The notes: generated from the letters alone by a model not told the origin. A stretch of 64,000 nt of DNA from Siphonodentalium dalli (GCA_032622095.1 CP136068.1:63444025-63508024), one strand, 5' to 3'; positions 1 to 11,081 are shown, numbered from the stretch's first letter. Numbers and translations are program-made.

Positions 1-1200
1 TAGCGTATCAGCATTTCATTGGTGTCTAGGCGTCATGTACATAGTCCATTTTGTTATCGTCTTTGTCACAGTGCTCACAGACTTTGAACCAAGAATATTT
101 TCCAATTCTATGTTATCACTCGGGCCGAGTGTTTAACATCACTTGGCAGGTGTGATTCTAATTCTAATCTGATTTAGCGATTACCGATTCTCACCTTTGC
201 GACATTTCACAATTATTGCCGCATGCCCATCGGTGCTTGCGCATACCAGTTGGCGGGTTATCACAGTTTTTGTAACTTTCTGCTAACCTACGGTATGGGT
301 TCCCTATACCACCACCTGACAAACGATATTAAACTAAGTTCCACATTTATTTTGAAACCAGGCAGGCCGGTTCATTGCATCACAGATTGGCCGTATGATC
401 AGACAGTGTTCCATTCGCGGTATTAGTTCCTCTCCTTGGTTACCAGTACACTTCAATTTCCAGTTCCTAGGCTTGGTGTACCAGAGGCAGGCAATCTTTC
501 CATTTTGGTCCCCTCCCTTATGTGTATGTTTTTTCTTTCCAGGGTCATGATTTCCAGTGCTCAACTCAGTCATGTTTTCCTGGTGTATCCCTGGTCCCCC
601 CATTGGTCTGGGCCCAACGGTTTCTCATATCTCCCCTGGGTCTCTCGGTCGGGCTCAAAATACTGTCAAGTCGGTCATACCGCACTGAGCATTTCCTCAT
701 TTTGTGAGATTCATTCTGAGTATTGATTCAGCTTTTCTGGTGGGGGGGGGGGGGGGTGGGGGTGTCATAACCGTGTTTTCCCCTCGGTGCACCTTTTGCA
801 TGTATTGTGGGCCAGTCAGCATCCTCTGGATGTCGTGCTAGTGCTGCTTCATCCTCTAAGGAGGGGGGGGGGGCGGTGGGGTAGGTTCCTTTATCCTATT
901 AGGTACATGAATGAATGAGTTATCCCCCTTGCCTATGACCAATGTTTATCCTGGACACCTTCACCCTGTGATCATTACTAGTAGGACACATGAAGTACGT
1001 GGTGTTTCCTTTTAGGAGGCTCAGTTGTTTTTGAGTTTATCTGAACTATTACATATGGGACACAATGATCTATTTTTTGGCACATGTCTACCAAGAAATC
1101 TTTTTGGTACAGGATGCAGGTCTTTTCTGCTTCAGCAGGTGGGTTTCATGGACATAGTCGGATTATCTGCCTCGTGGCCTCCTCCTCTTCAAGAATTATA
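1..1200. other. Unassigned sequence with poly-G tracts
   Basis: No gene or recognisable element is visible here. There are two G-rich homopolymer tracts, near 740-765 and 861-880, which may be genuine or length-uncertain. Short open frames in the first 730 bases on both strands overlap each other and show no domain or splice context. Confidence 0.5.
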
Positions 1201-1204
1201 ATTA

Positions 1205-1622
1205 TAACCATTAGTTTCAGTGTCCAAGATATATTTGAAGGAGATATAATATTTTTTTACCCAAAATATGTATCTCCTATAATAAATATCTTGGACACTG
1301 AACATAGAGGGCCCTCCCAGTTGGGATCAACATTCCCGCCCCGCGCACTCGGTCAAACGCATCAAACACACAGGAGGAAGAAATTAAAATGAATGAGGTC
1401 TTGTCTTTCCATCGCTGTTATAGTGAAAGGACTCGCATGATTGGTCCAAATAATATATCGCCATTAATTGGCATTTGACAAGTGCGCGTACTCGAGGTAT
1501 TGTGTACCGATTTTTTTTTTTTTTTACGACTTCTAGATTTCTTGCAAGCAAGAATATATAACCATTAGTTTCAGTGTCCAAGATATTTATTATAGGAGAT
1601 ACATATTTTGGGTAAAAAAATA
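1205..1622. mobile_element. Small inverted-repeat (MITE-like) element
   Basis: The 17-mer TTCAGTGTCCAAGATAT occurs at 1216-1232, as its reverse complement at 1286-1302, and again forward at 1570-1586. The segment 1254-1302 is an almost exact inverted copy of 1570-1618, so the interval folds into a large stem-loop with a smaller hairpin inside its left end. There is no coding capacity. It is probably a non-autonomous DNA element or a rearranged copy of one; no target duplication was identified. Confidence 0.6.
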
Positions 1623-2290
1623 TTAAAACCAGGCCGTTGTTTATTTTTGGAACACGTAAACTTGGGATTTTCCATAGCCCTCCACTGGGAGTTACTTTCC
1701 TTTTCAAAAGGTCAGTTGTACCTGCGTTTATGGAACAACACAGTTAGTTTTTTCTGTGATACTTGATATTTTGTGTGGGTAATGCCGGACCTCATTGATC
1801 ATGCGTACCATAATATTCATGCTACATGTACAAATGTAACATTGGCAGTACATGCATTCTCAAGTATAGCACGATTGTTAATGATTACGAATGACTGGTG
1901 CAGAACAACAGCTGATCAATCGGCACACGATTGCCACCAGAACCCATTAGTTCGTGATAATCTCACATTGATAGACGTTTCTAAATAGTTACATGTACGT
2001 CCAAATGTCCATCTCTGGCACAATTAACGGAATTAACTATTTCGGTTTACTTATTTCGATCTGCTATGAATGCCTGACATTCACACAATGGGGCAAAATA
2101 TTATTACTATCCTGTGCATGTATGGTATTCAGCAATGTGCACAGACCTGTTCTGGTACATTACACTACAACGTTAATTCGTTACTGAACCATCCCACAGA
2201 GATGAGATATGGTCCAATACTCCATCCTGATTCAGAAGTTAGGAATATAATTTGGTTCACTTCGGGGAAAAAGAGAAATTTCTAAACACC
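1623..2290. other. Unassigned intergenic sequence
   Basis: Nothing beyond short random open frames and TACATGTA-type words is visible in this AT-rich stretch. Confidence 0.5.
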
Positions 2291-2294
2291 TTCC

Positions 2295-2590
2295 TCAGTA
2301 AGGATGCCAAGATCTCAAGGAACTGGGGATTGACTTTGCACTTTTCTCAATAAATTCACCTCTCATAGTCAATTGGATATGGACACCCAAGATTGATATG
2401 ATTCTACAACTGATCCAGTTTCCATTTACTTCCATATTAAATGGGTCATGCTCGCCAGTTTCCGTGTCAAGACACCATCTCACTTCGAATTGAAATTTGG
2501 ATGTATTGTAAACAGCACTATTGCCTTCACTTAATAATGACGAAGAATGATTACGGTATTCCAATTTTATAGTTTTACGATGTGCACACA
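2295..2590 (-). other. Candidate terminal exon or coding relic, minus strand
   Basis: On the minus strand an acceptor-like run ending in GACAG (cut after plus position 2591) is followed by about 98 open codons ending in TAA. The predicted peptide has a protein-like composition, for example the stretch VRWCLDTETGEHDPFN followed by alternating hydrophobic residues, and ends in SLRSWHPY. I do not recognise the family. It could be a last exon of an unseen gene or a decayed mobile-element frame. No donor or preceding exon was found. Confidence 0.25.
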
Positions 2591-2639
2591 CTGTCATAAT
2601 AATCATATTCCATATAATTATATTCCTCAAAGTTCCCTC

Positions 2640-3300
2640 AAGTTCAACAGATCCACTGATTGTGTGCGACGGTTATCAATTTTGAAAATTAGAGTAATTT
2701 AGACCGCGCAAATTTCGCCTGTTTGAAAAAGCGGCTTGCAGAAAGAAACGGATCGTTGAGGTTGTTTTATGGGTATTTTGCTTCATCAGGATTATATCTA
2801 CACAAAATATATACAAACAATGATTTACATTGGCATTATATTAATAAATGATATATCAAAAACGTCGCACATTTTGTATGACTCAATTCCATATTCCAGT
2901 TCCCGTTCCTGTTTTTCACTTTTAAATTTATTACTTTCGATTTCAAAGGCACATCCCCCCCACGATATATTTGATTTGTTTTCATGATTATAAACCCAGG
3001 ATCGCGACAATAAAGCTATTCGATAAAAGAACTGATAAAGCCACATGGGGTATTGAACCTTTTAAAAACATTATTTTTGAATTTTGTTGTCCATAAATTG
3101 CATAATCCATCGCTTGTTAGATCGGAATTTAAAAAAAATATTCAGCCCCCGAAATTAGGAAAAATGTCCCCACGGTAAATCACATGTTACCACAGTGTTT
3201 CACACAGAATTGATTTATTTTGCTGTGGATTATGTTGAAATTAATGATGCAAATTATCAAACACAAACTTTAAACAAATATATGGTGAAAACAAAATTGA
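2640..3300. other. Unassigned AT-rich sequence
   Basis: No gene, long repeat or hairpin was recognised in this stretch. Confidence 0.5.
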
Positions 3301-3309
3301 AATATTCCA

Positions 3310-3580
3310 AGTTTAAAATGCACATGTGGCGAACAAAGATTCCAATGCACTAACTGCGAACTTGAAACTAATATAAAATGTACTTATCGCGAATGGTTTG
3401 CCTCGAATCTAAATTTTCTGCAAAGTTGCTGCAAACATTAACAAAATTTACTGCAAACAAAAAGTTTGCGGCAAAGATCTGCGAATATGTTCAATTGACT
3501 TTCTGCGAACAAACCATTTGCTTCAAACATACCGCACATTTGCCGCTAACTTGCAGCAAACAACCATTTCGATAAGGGAA
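3310..3580. repeat. Degenerate GCGAAC/GCAAAC word array
   Basis: Words of the form TGCGAAC, TGCAAAC, TTTGCGGCAAA and TTGCTTCAAAC recur every 15-25 bases on both strands. This gives a degenerate, partly palindromic array without fixed period. It resembles a decayed short tandem repeat and does not look coding. Confidence 0.45.
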
Positions 3581-3624
3581 TTATATATGTCAACTTCCTT
3601 ATCATCATATAAGAAAATATTTAT

Positions 3625-3745
3625 ATAAAATGAATATTAATTGATAGAAGCATTTCCAGACAGGTGTCTTCGACATTATTACTTACCGCAAAATATATAA
3701 AACGTGTTTACGAACGGATAATCCATCTTTAATTAGTAAACACAG
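3625..3745. repeat. Dispersed terminal repeat, TTAAAGATGGATTATC family
   Basis: This about 115-bp segment (GAAGCATTTCCAGACAGG ... GGATAATCCATCTTTAA) is homologous to 43484-43590 in the same orientation and to 43051-43160 in inverted orientation. It therefore looks like a solo terminus of the same miniature-element family. The end sequence CCATCTTTAA suggests a TTAA insertion site. Confidence 0.5.
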
Positions 3746-3775
3746 TCTGGTCTGATTTGATTGTTATAATTGCTT

Positions 3776-4245
3776 ATTGTTCATGGTTGTTCATGGAAGG
3801 ATGAATTCCAGAATTTTTTTTATTAAATATTAGACTTAAAATATTCATGGTTATTCATGATATAAAATTGCTATCCTATTTGTATTTAAATGTTAAACAC
3901 ACTGCATTAGACTTGCCAACATTTCTTACTCAAAATATATACAACTATATAATAAAACTATTATATATAAATCCATTAATACATTCATGTTTATTCATGC
4001 TTATTCATACTTCCATGGCTATTAGAATTTAATGTTTGCAATAATTCATGCTTATCCACACTTTTTCCTACCTTATAAACCTGCAAAATTTACTATTTCC
4101 AAAAGTTCATATATATTCATGCTAATTCAGCCTTTAAAACCATGATTAACCATGAACAAGCATAACCATGAATATGAATCATGAATAAAGAATGAATATT
4201 CATGAATAACCATGAATATTCATGCTTTGTTCGTGCTCCATGAAT
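3776..4245. repeat. ATTCATG-rich interspersed repeat
   Basis: The words TTCATGGTTATTCATG and their complement CATGAATAACCATGAA are concentrated here more than a dozen times. The left part (3780-4020) mostly carries the ATTCATG strand and the right part (4135-4235) both strands, giving local palindromes such as ATGAATATTCAT. The pattern suggests a decayed inverted-repeat or foldback element. Confidence 0.45.
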
Positions 4246-4641
4246 TACAGGAAACTGGGGTAGCATTTCCAATTTGGATGGACTGATCATATTCTGCAAA
4301 AGTATATGTCATCGTGCCATTTCTGGATCATGCATAAGGGGTTTGGCCAGTATTGTATGGGTGTTGGTTAAGGACATGCAATTATATGCGCCTCCCTGCC
4401 AAAAGGAGATTGCATGCAAACCTTTTTTAATGTCACTGACCTGTAACTCTTCGCTGTCTTCGGGTTTACGACCAATCTGGACAAATCACATCTCCCATCC
4501 AACTCAAAGTATCACAAAATATTGGGGATATCACCAACGCAGTAATCTTGAGAGTGATTTCGATCATCTACAATCTTCCATCAGATAAAATGTTCATAAA
4601 TTACTGTATTCAGCCATTTCAGAATCCCTTATCGGGGTTAT

Positions 4642-4973
4642 TCAGGTAAGATTATGAGATTCAAATAACTGATCTTCACACTTTCCATCTAATATTTTAA
4701 CTATTACCAATGTTTCGTCAGCTGGTATCAAGACATCACATTGTGATACGACCATTTTCACATTACTCTCGGACATCTTATTTAGCCTAATTTTACCTCC
4801 AGAGTATTCACACAAATACTCTTTAGCACTGAGATAATGACTCGACATTTGATCTGGTCCAATGTGTCATTTGTCGCCGTATTACTTATTTCAAACTCTA
4901 AGCTAGCTGAATATGCTCTACTCCCATCTGAGCCCCTTATAATTGTATCAATAGCTGCTTCGGTCTGCTTTGC
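4642..4973 (-). pseudogene. Decayed coding patch of unknown family
   Basis: Minus-strand codons from 4973 to about 4852 read as a protein-like stretch with no stop, and the reading continues, shifted by one base near 4848, to a TGA at 4642. The second part contains the stretches NKMSESNVKMVVSQCDVLI and ETLVIVKILDGKCED. I cannot name the family. Its position just downstream of a decayed minus-strand retrotransposon makes an old mobile-element frame the likeliest explanation, but it may be an independent pseudogene. Confidence 0.25.
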
Positions 4974-4979
4974 ATGACA

Positions 4980-5813
4980 TAACTGACGAGGTGACTACAT
5001 TTTGATCTCTCTGTGACTAGATGTTGGCTTGGACTGGAACCAGTAAATTTGACCTAAGCACTATTTACGTGGCCATACATTTGGTTTTGGAGGGAGTAAA
5101 TCGACCACCCACCATTGCTTGGCTGATTTTGATATGTATAACTCTATATCTAATCTGAATTCTGAAATTTCCGACTTTGGTATTGAGGTGTTCAGGGTCC
5201 AGTGGTCACTGCATACTTAACAGTACCTCATTAGTGAACTCCTCGGCAGTGTTTCTTCTTTTGCTAACCACCCTTAATCGATGCTGCAATCATATTTTGA
5301 GGGTTAACAATGGACCCCATGATTCAATTAGTGGATGACCATTAAATCATTCTCAACAGGGGACTTTACCGCTGTCAATATTCAATCCTGGTGATACAAC
5401 ACATTCATGTGTAGATACTTCATCCCATAGTAACCGTAATCGACCTAGTGCCATAAAACGATGCAATAGACTTAGACCACTGCATAATCTCATAATCCCG
5501 TTCCTTGTCTGACCTTTCGAGACAACTGGTTATCATACAAGGCATATAAAGAAATATTTCTTAGCTTGATGGCCTAATTTCAGTAATCAGTGAAATGCAC
5601 GTTGAAGCTCAAAATTCTGTAGAATACCGCCGGTATGCACTATATAACTGGATAGCAATGATTCTTATTCCTTTATCAGAAGGCGTCATTTCCTGATGTC
5701 AGGCATATTGAGCATTGTCTTATGATTACCATTGTTCAGCACAATGCTATTCTTGCTTCAATATTTCTGCTCATACAGTCATATCTGTACTACCACAGGT
5801 ACATGTAGTACAT
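4980..5813. other. Unassigned sequence next to retrotransposon
   Basis: Short protein-like runs occur on both strands (for example on the plus strand near 5117-5215) but are broken by stops. No named domain can be supported. The right edge is a G-rich tract near 5838-5861. Confidence 0.4.
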
Positions 5814-6158
5814 TCACCTCATTCTATACTGACAATGAGGGGGGGTGGGGGGGGGGGGGTTAAGTTGACGTGTTCTCCATAGTATGGATGGAGTTAGGTT
5901 TGATCCATATTTGGATTGGGCTATTTCAGAGTTAATAGTGGAGTACCATTGTGTTTCGTCAAATACTCTCACTGACAATTGGACGATATTTCCCCAAGAC
6001 TGTTTTGACGGGAATATGCTTTCCTTGACATAGTTGGTAAGATGATCTATCATGTTGTATTTAATAAGAATGTCAAATATCTCATTAGCATCTGTGTCCA
6101 ACATATAACTGTATAATCTTAGAAGAAACACTTGTTTCCCAGTTTTGAAGGGACTCAA
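5814..6158 (-). pseudogene. C-terminal tail of minus-strand LINE protein
   Basis: This minus-strand frame begins KTGKQVFLLRLYSYMLD and ends in a proline-rich run encoded by the G-rich tract near 5838-5861. Its position and the LFLLRLYSY-type helix fit the region downstream of the RT thumb. No cysteine-rich zinc knuckle is visible. Confidence 0.45.
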
Positions 6159-6250
6159 TCTAGACAGTGTGGCAAAGAGACTAAGTTTGCGTCTATCAAT
6201 GTAAAGAATTCAGACAGCTACTTCCAAGAAGAACCTGTGCGATAGCCGTT

Positions 6251-6748
6251 CTAGTCTGGGAAGGCAAGCCTTGCATATATTTCAGGCAAAAACGGTGAGC
6301 TTTTTCTAACCGTAACTTTATAGATTAGAGGCACCCCATAGTAGTTCGCTACAGTGCTCTTGGAAGTACTACTGAATTGTATATTTTGTGACAACTCAGA
6401 TGCGTTATCCCACCAGCGTACAAGCCGGCATTCGTTAGGGAGAAGTATGCCATTCAGTTTTTGGCATGTGTCTAACGAAAGTGAAGAATTTAAGTCATAT
6501 TTTTCGAGGTTGTGAGTTGTTAATGTAACCTCCTTGATAGGGCTATTTCCGAGATGCCATACCCTAGAACTATTCTCAAATTCTCTTTTGGACTCGTTGA
6601 ATAGGATAATACATGACTTTGTGGAATTGTAAATGTACCTCCATTTATGGCTATAATTTAGACATATATTAAAGAGGCTGGACAAGCCTGTACTGGAGAG
6701 GGATAGTAATATTATGTCGTCCGCCTGGACTGGCGAGGCGCAGTTGAT
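6251..6748 (-). pseudogene. RT catalytic box and thumb of minus-strand LINE
   Basis: The frame resumes with NCASPVQADDIILLS. The two catalytic aspartates are at 6716-6721. The position before A-D-D, normally Tyr or Phe, is Gln, consistent with loss of constraint. The rest, including SHKWRYIYNSTKSCIILF, matches the helix-rich region after the catalytic box. The frame ends at a stop near 6251, and homologous sequence continues in other frames towards 5814. Confidence 0.75.
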
Positions 6749-7092
6749 GTTCTTTTTTTATGTATATTACTGTTACATTATTACAAAGTATTACATTATC
6801 TTAACATATTGTCGAGAAGTTAAATCTGTAATCTGCTGTATGATGAAGTATACAATAAAAAGTATACAAGAAGATGCATGAGCCCTCATTTATGCTAATA
6901 CATATGTATCGATGAGAGCTGCTGAACAAAGATAAAACATGACGTTAAATTTTGTTTTGCCTGGGCGATGTTGGAAAGATGGCCATTAGGTCACACCACC
7001 ACCCGGATTCTGTATGTGCATTGTATTTTCTACCAATATTTTGTAAATTGTATATGTACATGCTTTATCCAATAAATTATCAATCAATCAAT
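6749..7092 (+). mobile_element. 3'-end fragment of another retroelement, nested in RT
   Basis: About 344 bp interrupt the minus-strand RT frame between GLSIEI and NCASPVQADD. The insert ends on the plus strand in CCAATAAATTATC followed by (AATC)n, a typical short-repeat tail of a LINE or SINE 3' end with a polyadenylation-like AATAAA. The uninterrupted target would read CAGTTGAT/CTCTATGC. A duplication of at most two or three bases is visible. The insert has no coding frame. Confidence 0.7.
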
Positions 7093-7742
7093 CTCTATGC
7101 TTAAGCCCTTATAGGAGTTTTGGAGGTCTGAAATTAGTTCATCAATGAAAATCATGTAGAATATTGGTGAGAGAATAGCACCTTGCCTCGTTCCTTGAAA
7201 TATATCAAACCAATTGGAATAAGAGTCATTATTGCGTACACAACATTTTATGCCAGACAGGAGCGCATCAAACATACACCAGATTTTATTATTGAAACCA
7301 CGCCTGTGTAATTATAGAGGAGACCATCTATCCACACAGAATCGAATGCTTTTTGCACATCGAGTAAACAAGAAAACAATTTGCTTTTTCTCTCTCTGGT
7401 ATATGAGATACACTCCTGCAGTAGGTAAGATGATGTCATCCAGCTAACGCCGTGCTGCAATGGGTTAACAGTAATTAAGGTCAGTGCATATGACTCGATA
7501 CGAAGCTGTATGATTTTATAGAGAACAGGCCTAATTGTTATTGGACGATAACTGTCGTGCTTGGGTTTGGAACCACCTTTGTGGAGGGAAACCATCATTC
7601 CTCTCTTTGCAGCACTAGGAATATATGACATATTGAACATATTAGAAAATAAATAACATAAGTAGGGCAAAATTGTTTGAGCACTGTGTATAATATGCTC
7701 GTTTGTTATAGAATCATGTCCCATTGCCTTCCTTTTGTTCAA
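7084..7742 (-). pseudogene. Reverse transcriptase domain, frameshifted
   Basis: The first part (7742 to about 7300) reads through the RT start: NKRKAMGHDSITNEHI, then SLHKGGSKPKHDSYRPITI, then motif A as LLDVQKAFDSVW with its aspartate. A one-base shift near 7300 moves the reading to the second frame (7275 to 7084), which carries motif B as GTRQGAILSPIFYMIFIDEL. Translation then runs into an inserted sequence after GLSIEI. The next family-typical residues, NCASPVQADD, resume only at about 6748, on the far side of the insertion. Confidence 0.85.
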
Positions 7743-8352
7743 ACTAGATATAACTTGAGTCAGCTCTGAATTCGTTACATCTCACGATTGAACATGGGTC
7801 GGTCATGTCCGCAGCATTATATGCATTTGTACAAGTTTCTAAGTGAGGACACGAAGTCGGTAATTTGTTCATAATGTTCAGCATCGAATTCCGCTTTATG
7901 GAGTGGAGTGAATAGCTCTGCATAGTATGAACCCCACGCTTCTGTTATTTCTGAGGGACTCCTCAATAGCTGTCATCTGAACTTGAAGGGAGAATTCAAA
8001 GTATTACGCTCTTTTCATTTAGAGTTAAACAGACAATAAAATGTTGACTGGTCCATTTCCGCGGATTTATCTATTTTCGCATCTTGTTCGCACATAAACT
8101 TTTTGGCCATTTTGCAGTGTTCTGAGCGGAAGACGTGTTTTAATAGCATCCTTATAATTAATGTATGAGAAATGACTATCACTGCGAGGTCTACCATAAG
8201 CAATCCATGTATGGCGACAGCCTCGTATATTATAATGTGCAGTCTTCAATGACTCATTCCAATATGGTTTAATATGAGGGCAGTATTTCGACGTAGGGAC
8301 GTTTTCGACGGAAGCTATATGCAGCGATTCTATTATACAGAATGGTATTTAT
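7743..8352 (-). pseudogene. LINE linker region between endonuclease and RT
   Basis: Broken minus-strand frames here include the run AYGRPRSDSHFSYINYKDA and a second frame with FRSEHCKMAKKFM. Together these resemble the basic linker with a GRPRS-type motif found between endonuclease and reverse transcriptase in I/Nimb-like LINEs. At least one frameshift lies near 8110. Confidence 0.6.
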
Positions 8353-9030
8353 CTAGTGAGTCTCCGTCGGTGATATTAAATTTAGGACAGTGTTGTTCAA
8401 CTGACTGAATGAAGTCTGATCTGAATTCATTGTTGTCCTCTTATATCTAGCTTGAGATACAGAATATTGATTTGACCGATCTAGTTCTCCTATTTGTAAA
8501 AGGAGTGGGCAGTGATTTGAAACGTCTATGTTATCATCTTGGATAATATGTACAGATTTCACAAGGTGTTCGTGTTTATGTAACAGAAAATGATCGATTA
8601 TTGACCCACAGCCTGGGTTTGTCATTGATACAAAGGTTCTGATTGTAGTGGCATGATATAGTTCCTCTATGAGAGAATACACATTGTGAACATCCAGGAG
8701 ATTTTTGAGGTACTTACTTCGATCATCGGAACGACGACAATTACTATTGAGATCTCTCATGACAATAACGGTACCAAGGGACGTATATTCAAAGAATATC
8801 TGGCTCAGGTTTTCAATGTAATCTGAGTATTCTTGCATCGAATGGTTGGACGAAGGAAGGTATACTTGTAAAATGTAAACAAACAAACCCTGACTGATAT
8901 ACAATTGTATGCCAATTATTCGGTCATCACCTGTATCGATCACAGAGACAGAGTTGTCCCATCGTTTGTGCCACACCAATGCGACACCACCCTTTGGGCA
9001 ACCTGGCTGGTTTTGTTGTTTGGGACTTTT
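8353..9030 (-). pseudogene. Endonuclease domain of minus-strand LINE, 5'-truncated
   Basis: The frame runs from about 9030 (GCPKGGVALVWHKRW) to a stop at 8353. It corresponds to the C-terminal two thirds of an exonuclease-endonuclease-phosphatase domain. The D-x-N motif appears as RDLNSNC, where GDFN would be usual. Later parts contain SIIDHFL and SNHCPL, the latter matching the usual SDHxP histidine motif with Ser-Asn replacing Ser-Asp. This domain nicks target DNA for target-primed reverse transcription. The N-terminal catalytic residues are missing, so this copy cannot encode a working enzyme. Confidence 0.8.
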
Positions 9031-9425
9031 ATGACATACAATTTATGAATAGTAATGTGGTGATAAAGTATGCATGAACCATGAGTTAGTGTCACCAGTG
9101 TCTTTCATTTAAATTGTAAAGGAAACACAATTGTGATAATTTCTGTGTTGAACGTTGTTGGGACAACATAAATATGATCACTGATTATAGACATTTCCAT
9201 TACAAAATTTGATCTAAATGATATAGTTAACATTCATCTTATTCGCCCTCTTGGTAGCAGAATGCTTTAATTGTTTTTAACTTGATTCTGAAATACCAAG
9301 ACGAATGCTGAGGGTGGAAAATTACATTTATGTTAATGTTAAATACACTTATTAATAACTTCCTTTGATTGTAACATATATCAACATACCTTCATAGCAT
9401 CATCTGGACCATATCCATTTGCATT
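9031..9425. other. Unassigned spacer
   Basis: This AT-rich stretch between the truncated LINE and the large inverted element holds no recognisable feature. Confidence 0.5.
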
Positions 9426-9431
9426 CATACT
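9426..9431. repeat. Left target-site duplication CATACT
   Basis: Six bases identical to 14495-14500, directly abutting the TACAG terminus of the 5.06-kb element. Confidence 0.7.
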
Positions 9432-9449
9432 TACAGCGGCCTATTATGT

Positions 9450-9705
9450 AACCTGATATATCAGGTTATTATCCTGATATATCAGGTTACATATCCTGAT
9501 ATATCAGGTTATTATCCTGATATATCAGCTTACGTATCCTGATATATCAGGTTATTATCTTGATATATCAGGTTACATATCCTGATAAATCAGGTTATTC
9601 TGATATATCAGGTTACTATCCTGATATATCAGATTACGTATCCTGATATATCAGGTTATGTATTCTGATATATCAGGTTATTATCCTGATATATCAGGTT
9701 ATGTC
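9450..9705. repeat. Left array of CTGATATATCAG palindromes (12 units)
   Basis: About twelve units with roughly 21-bp spacing, each centred on CTGATATATCAG and often extended to the palindrome TAACCTGATATATCAGGTTA. Linkers alternate between TTAT and ACAT or ACGT types. Two units carry single substitutions (TTGATATATCAG, CTGATAAATCAG). The array reads as ...TATCCTGATATATCAGGTTA..., which is the reverse complement of the right array. Confidence 0.95.
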
Positions 9706-9777
9706 TTGACCAATCCAGAGTGTCATCTCATTCGCGGAGGCATGTGGTTGATTGGATTCTTGGTCAATATTGTTAGG

Positions 9778-9850
9778 CCAATGTATTCTCTTATATATGC
9801 GAGGTTCCTATAGGTGACTCGCCTATATAAGAGAATGCATTCGCACAGGG
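9778..9850. mobile_element. Solo hairpin related to the 38-kb double hairpin
   Basis: CCAATGTATTCTCTTATATA pairs with TATATAAGAGAATGCATTCG around a GAGGTTCCTATAGGTGACTC centre and is followed by GCACAGGG. The same hairpin occurs twice at 38085-38303. It is nested inside the 5.06-kb element. Confidence 0.75.
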
Positions 9851-10655
9851 TTTTTGCAAAATTTCAAGAAGCTCCAGTCATGGAAGTGTTAACAAGAACA
9901 GAACCATACACTGAGCGATGCCCAGTCCATTATTAACCCTTTCTATACTAAATACTCATTGACGAGTAGTTCCCTTCAGAAATGATTAGATAATAAGTTC
10001 AAATGAAAGTGTCAATGACACTGTAGCTCAACTTTGGGAGTTGTTAATTTCATGCTGAGCAGTCAATTGAATGATAAAGTCAATATTCGATATTCGATTC
10101 GAAAGTCAAATTCGATTCGAATTCGATTCGAAATTGCCAACTCGAAATTTTGAATATACACTGATGGAAAAGTAGGCTGTTTACGGACAAGTACACACGT
10201 CGAACTTAGCTGTTTTTGTGCCATTTAATTACAGAAAATGATGTATATATGCACCTTATAATTCTTATTGTACATCATGATTATTTTTATTAAATATAAG
10301 TATAGCCAGCAATTAGCCACTATAGGACTACTAAATACGCCTGAATTCTAGCTTTGAACATAGTAGCCAAAAGCTCAGAGATCACCGATGGACCGACAAC
10401 GCGCGTGAATAATAGCTATGAGACTGAGCAACCGCTAGCGTTATCCGCCGTCTATCCGTCTCAGATTCTGCATTATGTAGTATAGCTGAGAATTTAAACA
10501 ACACTTGTTCGAAATGTGCATTTTGGCGATGTTTTCTTTTGAAGTTTACTTTCAATTTCGGAGCGTTCTTTGACACTTGACAAAATGTCGTTGTTATTCA
10601 TGTTTATTTTAAACATGATAAAGCTGCAGGTAGTGCAGGGACTTACACGTGAGAT

Positions 10656-10788
10656 GAATGCAACCTGGTGTATAAATCGCAAGCATCTGGGACAATGACC
10701 CAACTATGGAACCATCTGTCCAAGAAGCATCCAGCACTACATAATCAGGCTACCCTGCGACTGTTGTTGCATCTTCCAAGTTTATAAC
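10656..10788 (+). pseudogene. BED-type zinc finger relic
   Basis: In one plus-strand frame, codons from about 10656 read DECNLVYKSQASG and then GTMTQLWNHLSKKHP, stopping about 13 codons later. This matches the second half of a BED finger: a Cys near the start, a short basic loop, then the H-x(4)-H pair (NHLSKKH). The second Cys is missing and a stop precedes the motif, so the domain is incomplete. BED fingers are DNA-binding domains common at the N terminus of hAT transposases, which fits the surrounding element. The rest of a transposase is not recognisable. Confidence 0.6.
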
Positions 10789-11081
10789 TACGGGTGATTC
10801 CGAATGTCGATTTGCAATTTTGCATGTACATGCAAACTGTACAAATTTTGTGTGATTTTAGTTCTGATAATCCGTTTAGTGGTTATATATTAATCGTCGT
10901 GACGGCCGCATGGACGTTTTATTTAAATCTGCCTTTTTTTCTCGACAATTATCATTTGAAGTTAATAGTATTGCAAATGACGGTCCATCGCCACATAAGT
11001 TATGATGGAACTTCGTGCATGTAGTTGATACAACGTTTCACAAATCGTCTAATCGTTGACAAAACATGCCCAATTGAGAAT

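Larger units (their letters stand above)
5814..9030 (-). mobile_element. Decayed minus-strand non-LTR retrotransposon (I/Nimb-like)
   Basis: Reading the minus strand from high to low coordinates gives the C-terminal half of an AP-type endonuclease, a linker, a reverse transcriptase and a C-terminal tail in the order expected for a LINE pol protein. The copy is 5'-truncated near 9030 and broken by several frameshifts and stops. A foreign about 344-bp sequence is inserted at 6749-7092. Motifs KGGVALVWHKRW, GTRQGAILSP and QADD point to the I/Nimb/L2-like part of the LINE tree, but the exact clade cannot be settled by eye. The copy is certainly inactive. Confidence 0.85.

Noticed and set aside
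334-726. Overlapping frames of 60-96 codons near the left edge
   Set aside because: Frames occur on both strands over the same bases with no motif, codon pattern or splice context.
9450-9705. Regular repeat-spacer appearance resembling a CRISPR array
   Set aside because: The spacers are only 6-9 bases and themselves repetitive, the repeat is a short palindrome, and the context is a eukaryotic inverted-repeat element.
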